Positions 5,941-5,977 of a stretch of DNA of 5,977 nt are shown piece by piece (position 1 is the stretch's first letter; each line of letters opens with the position of its first letter). Below the pieces are notes generated by a model. The model saw only the letters and a program-made list of their open reading frames with translations. It searched no databases and was not told the origin of the DNA. Location: contig MNYD01000121.1 of assembly GCA_001872925.1 (NCBI GenBank), positions 1 to 5,977 of the forward strand. The letters are read 5' to 3'. This DNA is from Dehalococcoidia bacterium CG2_30_46_19 (GTDB taxonomy: Bacteria; Chloroflexota; Dehalococcoidia; GIF9; AB-539-J10). The position numbers were made by a program, and so were the translations under genes.

Positions 5941-5977
5941 TCCAAGACAATTATTAACATAAGTTCTAAAGGTGTCA

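Overview
The window carries four protein-coding genes, all on the minus strand, so they read right to left. No rRNA, tRNA or CRISPR array was seen. The set suggests a bacterium of the Chloroflexota, perhaps Dehalococcoidia: a compact stand-alone Elp3 like the one studied from Dehalococcoides, a branched-chain-amino-acid-type lipoprotein receptor, and a membrane GAF/GGDEF/HD-GYP signalling protein. This placement is inferred from gene content and general familiarity, not from a marker-gene search.

Layout in transcription order. (1) 5940-2899: a 1013-residue membrane protein with about nine transmembrane helices, two GAF-like domains, a GGDEF domain and an HD-GYP domain. Both the cyclic-di-GMP synthesis and degradation active sites look intact. 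(2) 2933-2556: a small four-helix-bundle protein of the S23 / 23S rRNA intervening-sequence family. It overlaps the end of the previous gene by 35 bases. (3) 2449-1085: an Elp3-type radical SAM/acetyltransferase, predicted to modify the wobble uridine of tRNA. (4) 777-1: the first 259 residues of a substrate-binding lipoprotein of an ABC transporter, running off the left edge. A 307-base non-coding stretch separates genes 3 and 4. It holds a strong ribosome binding site, a possible promoter and a 14-15-base inverted repeat.

The most interesting part is the small cassette at about 2526-2950. The four-helix gene sits between two arrays of an 8-base repeat (CTTTGTGC / CTCTGTGC type) that point in opposite directions. 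In the RNA of the coding strand, 19 bases of one array can pair without a break with 19 bases of the other, using two G-U pairs. The upstream arm contains the putative Shine-Dalgarno and the first two bases of the GTG start. This resembles the layout of rRNA intervening sequences (a small S23 gene inside a long stem), but here it sits between protein genes. The cassette appears to have landed on the 3' end of the cyclic-di-GMP gene, whose last residues are translated repeat, and just in front of elp3, which now has a weak-looking start.

No shared pathway is evident: signalling, tRNA modification and solute uptake are functionally separate. Genes 1 to 3 could share a transcript because no convincing terminator lies between them. 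Gene 4 probably has its own promoter.
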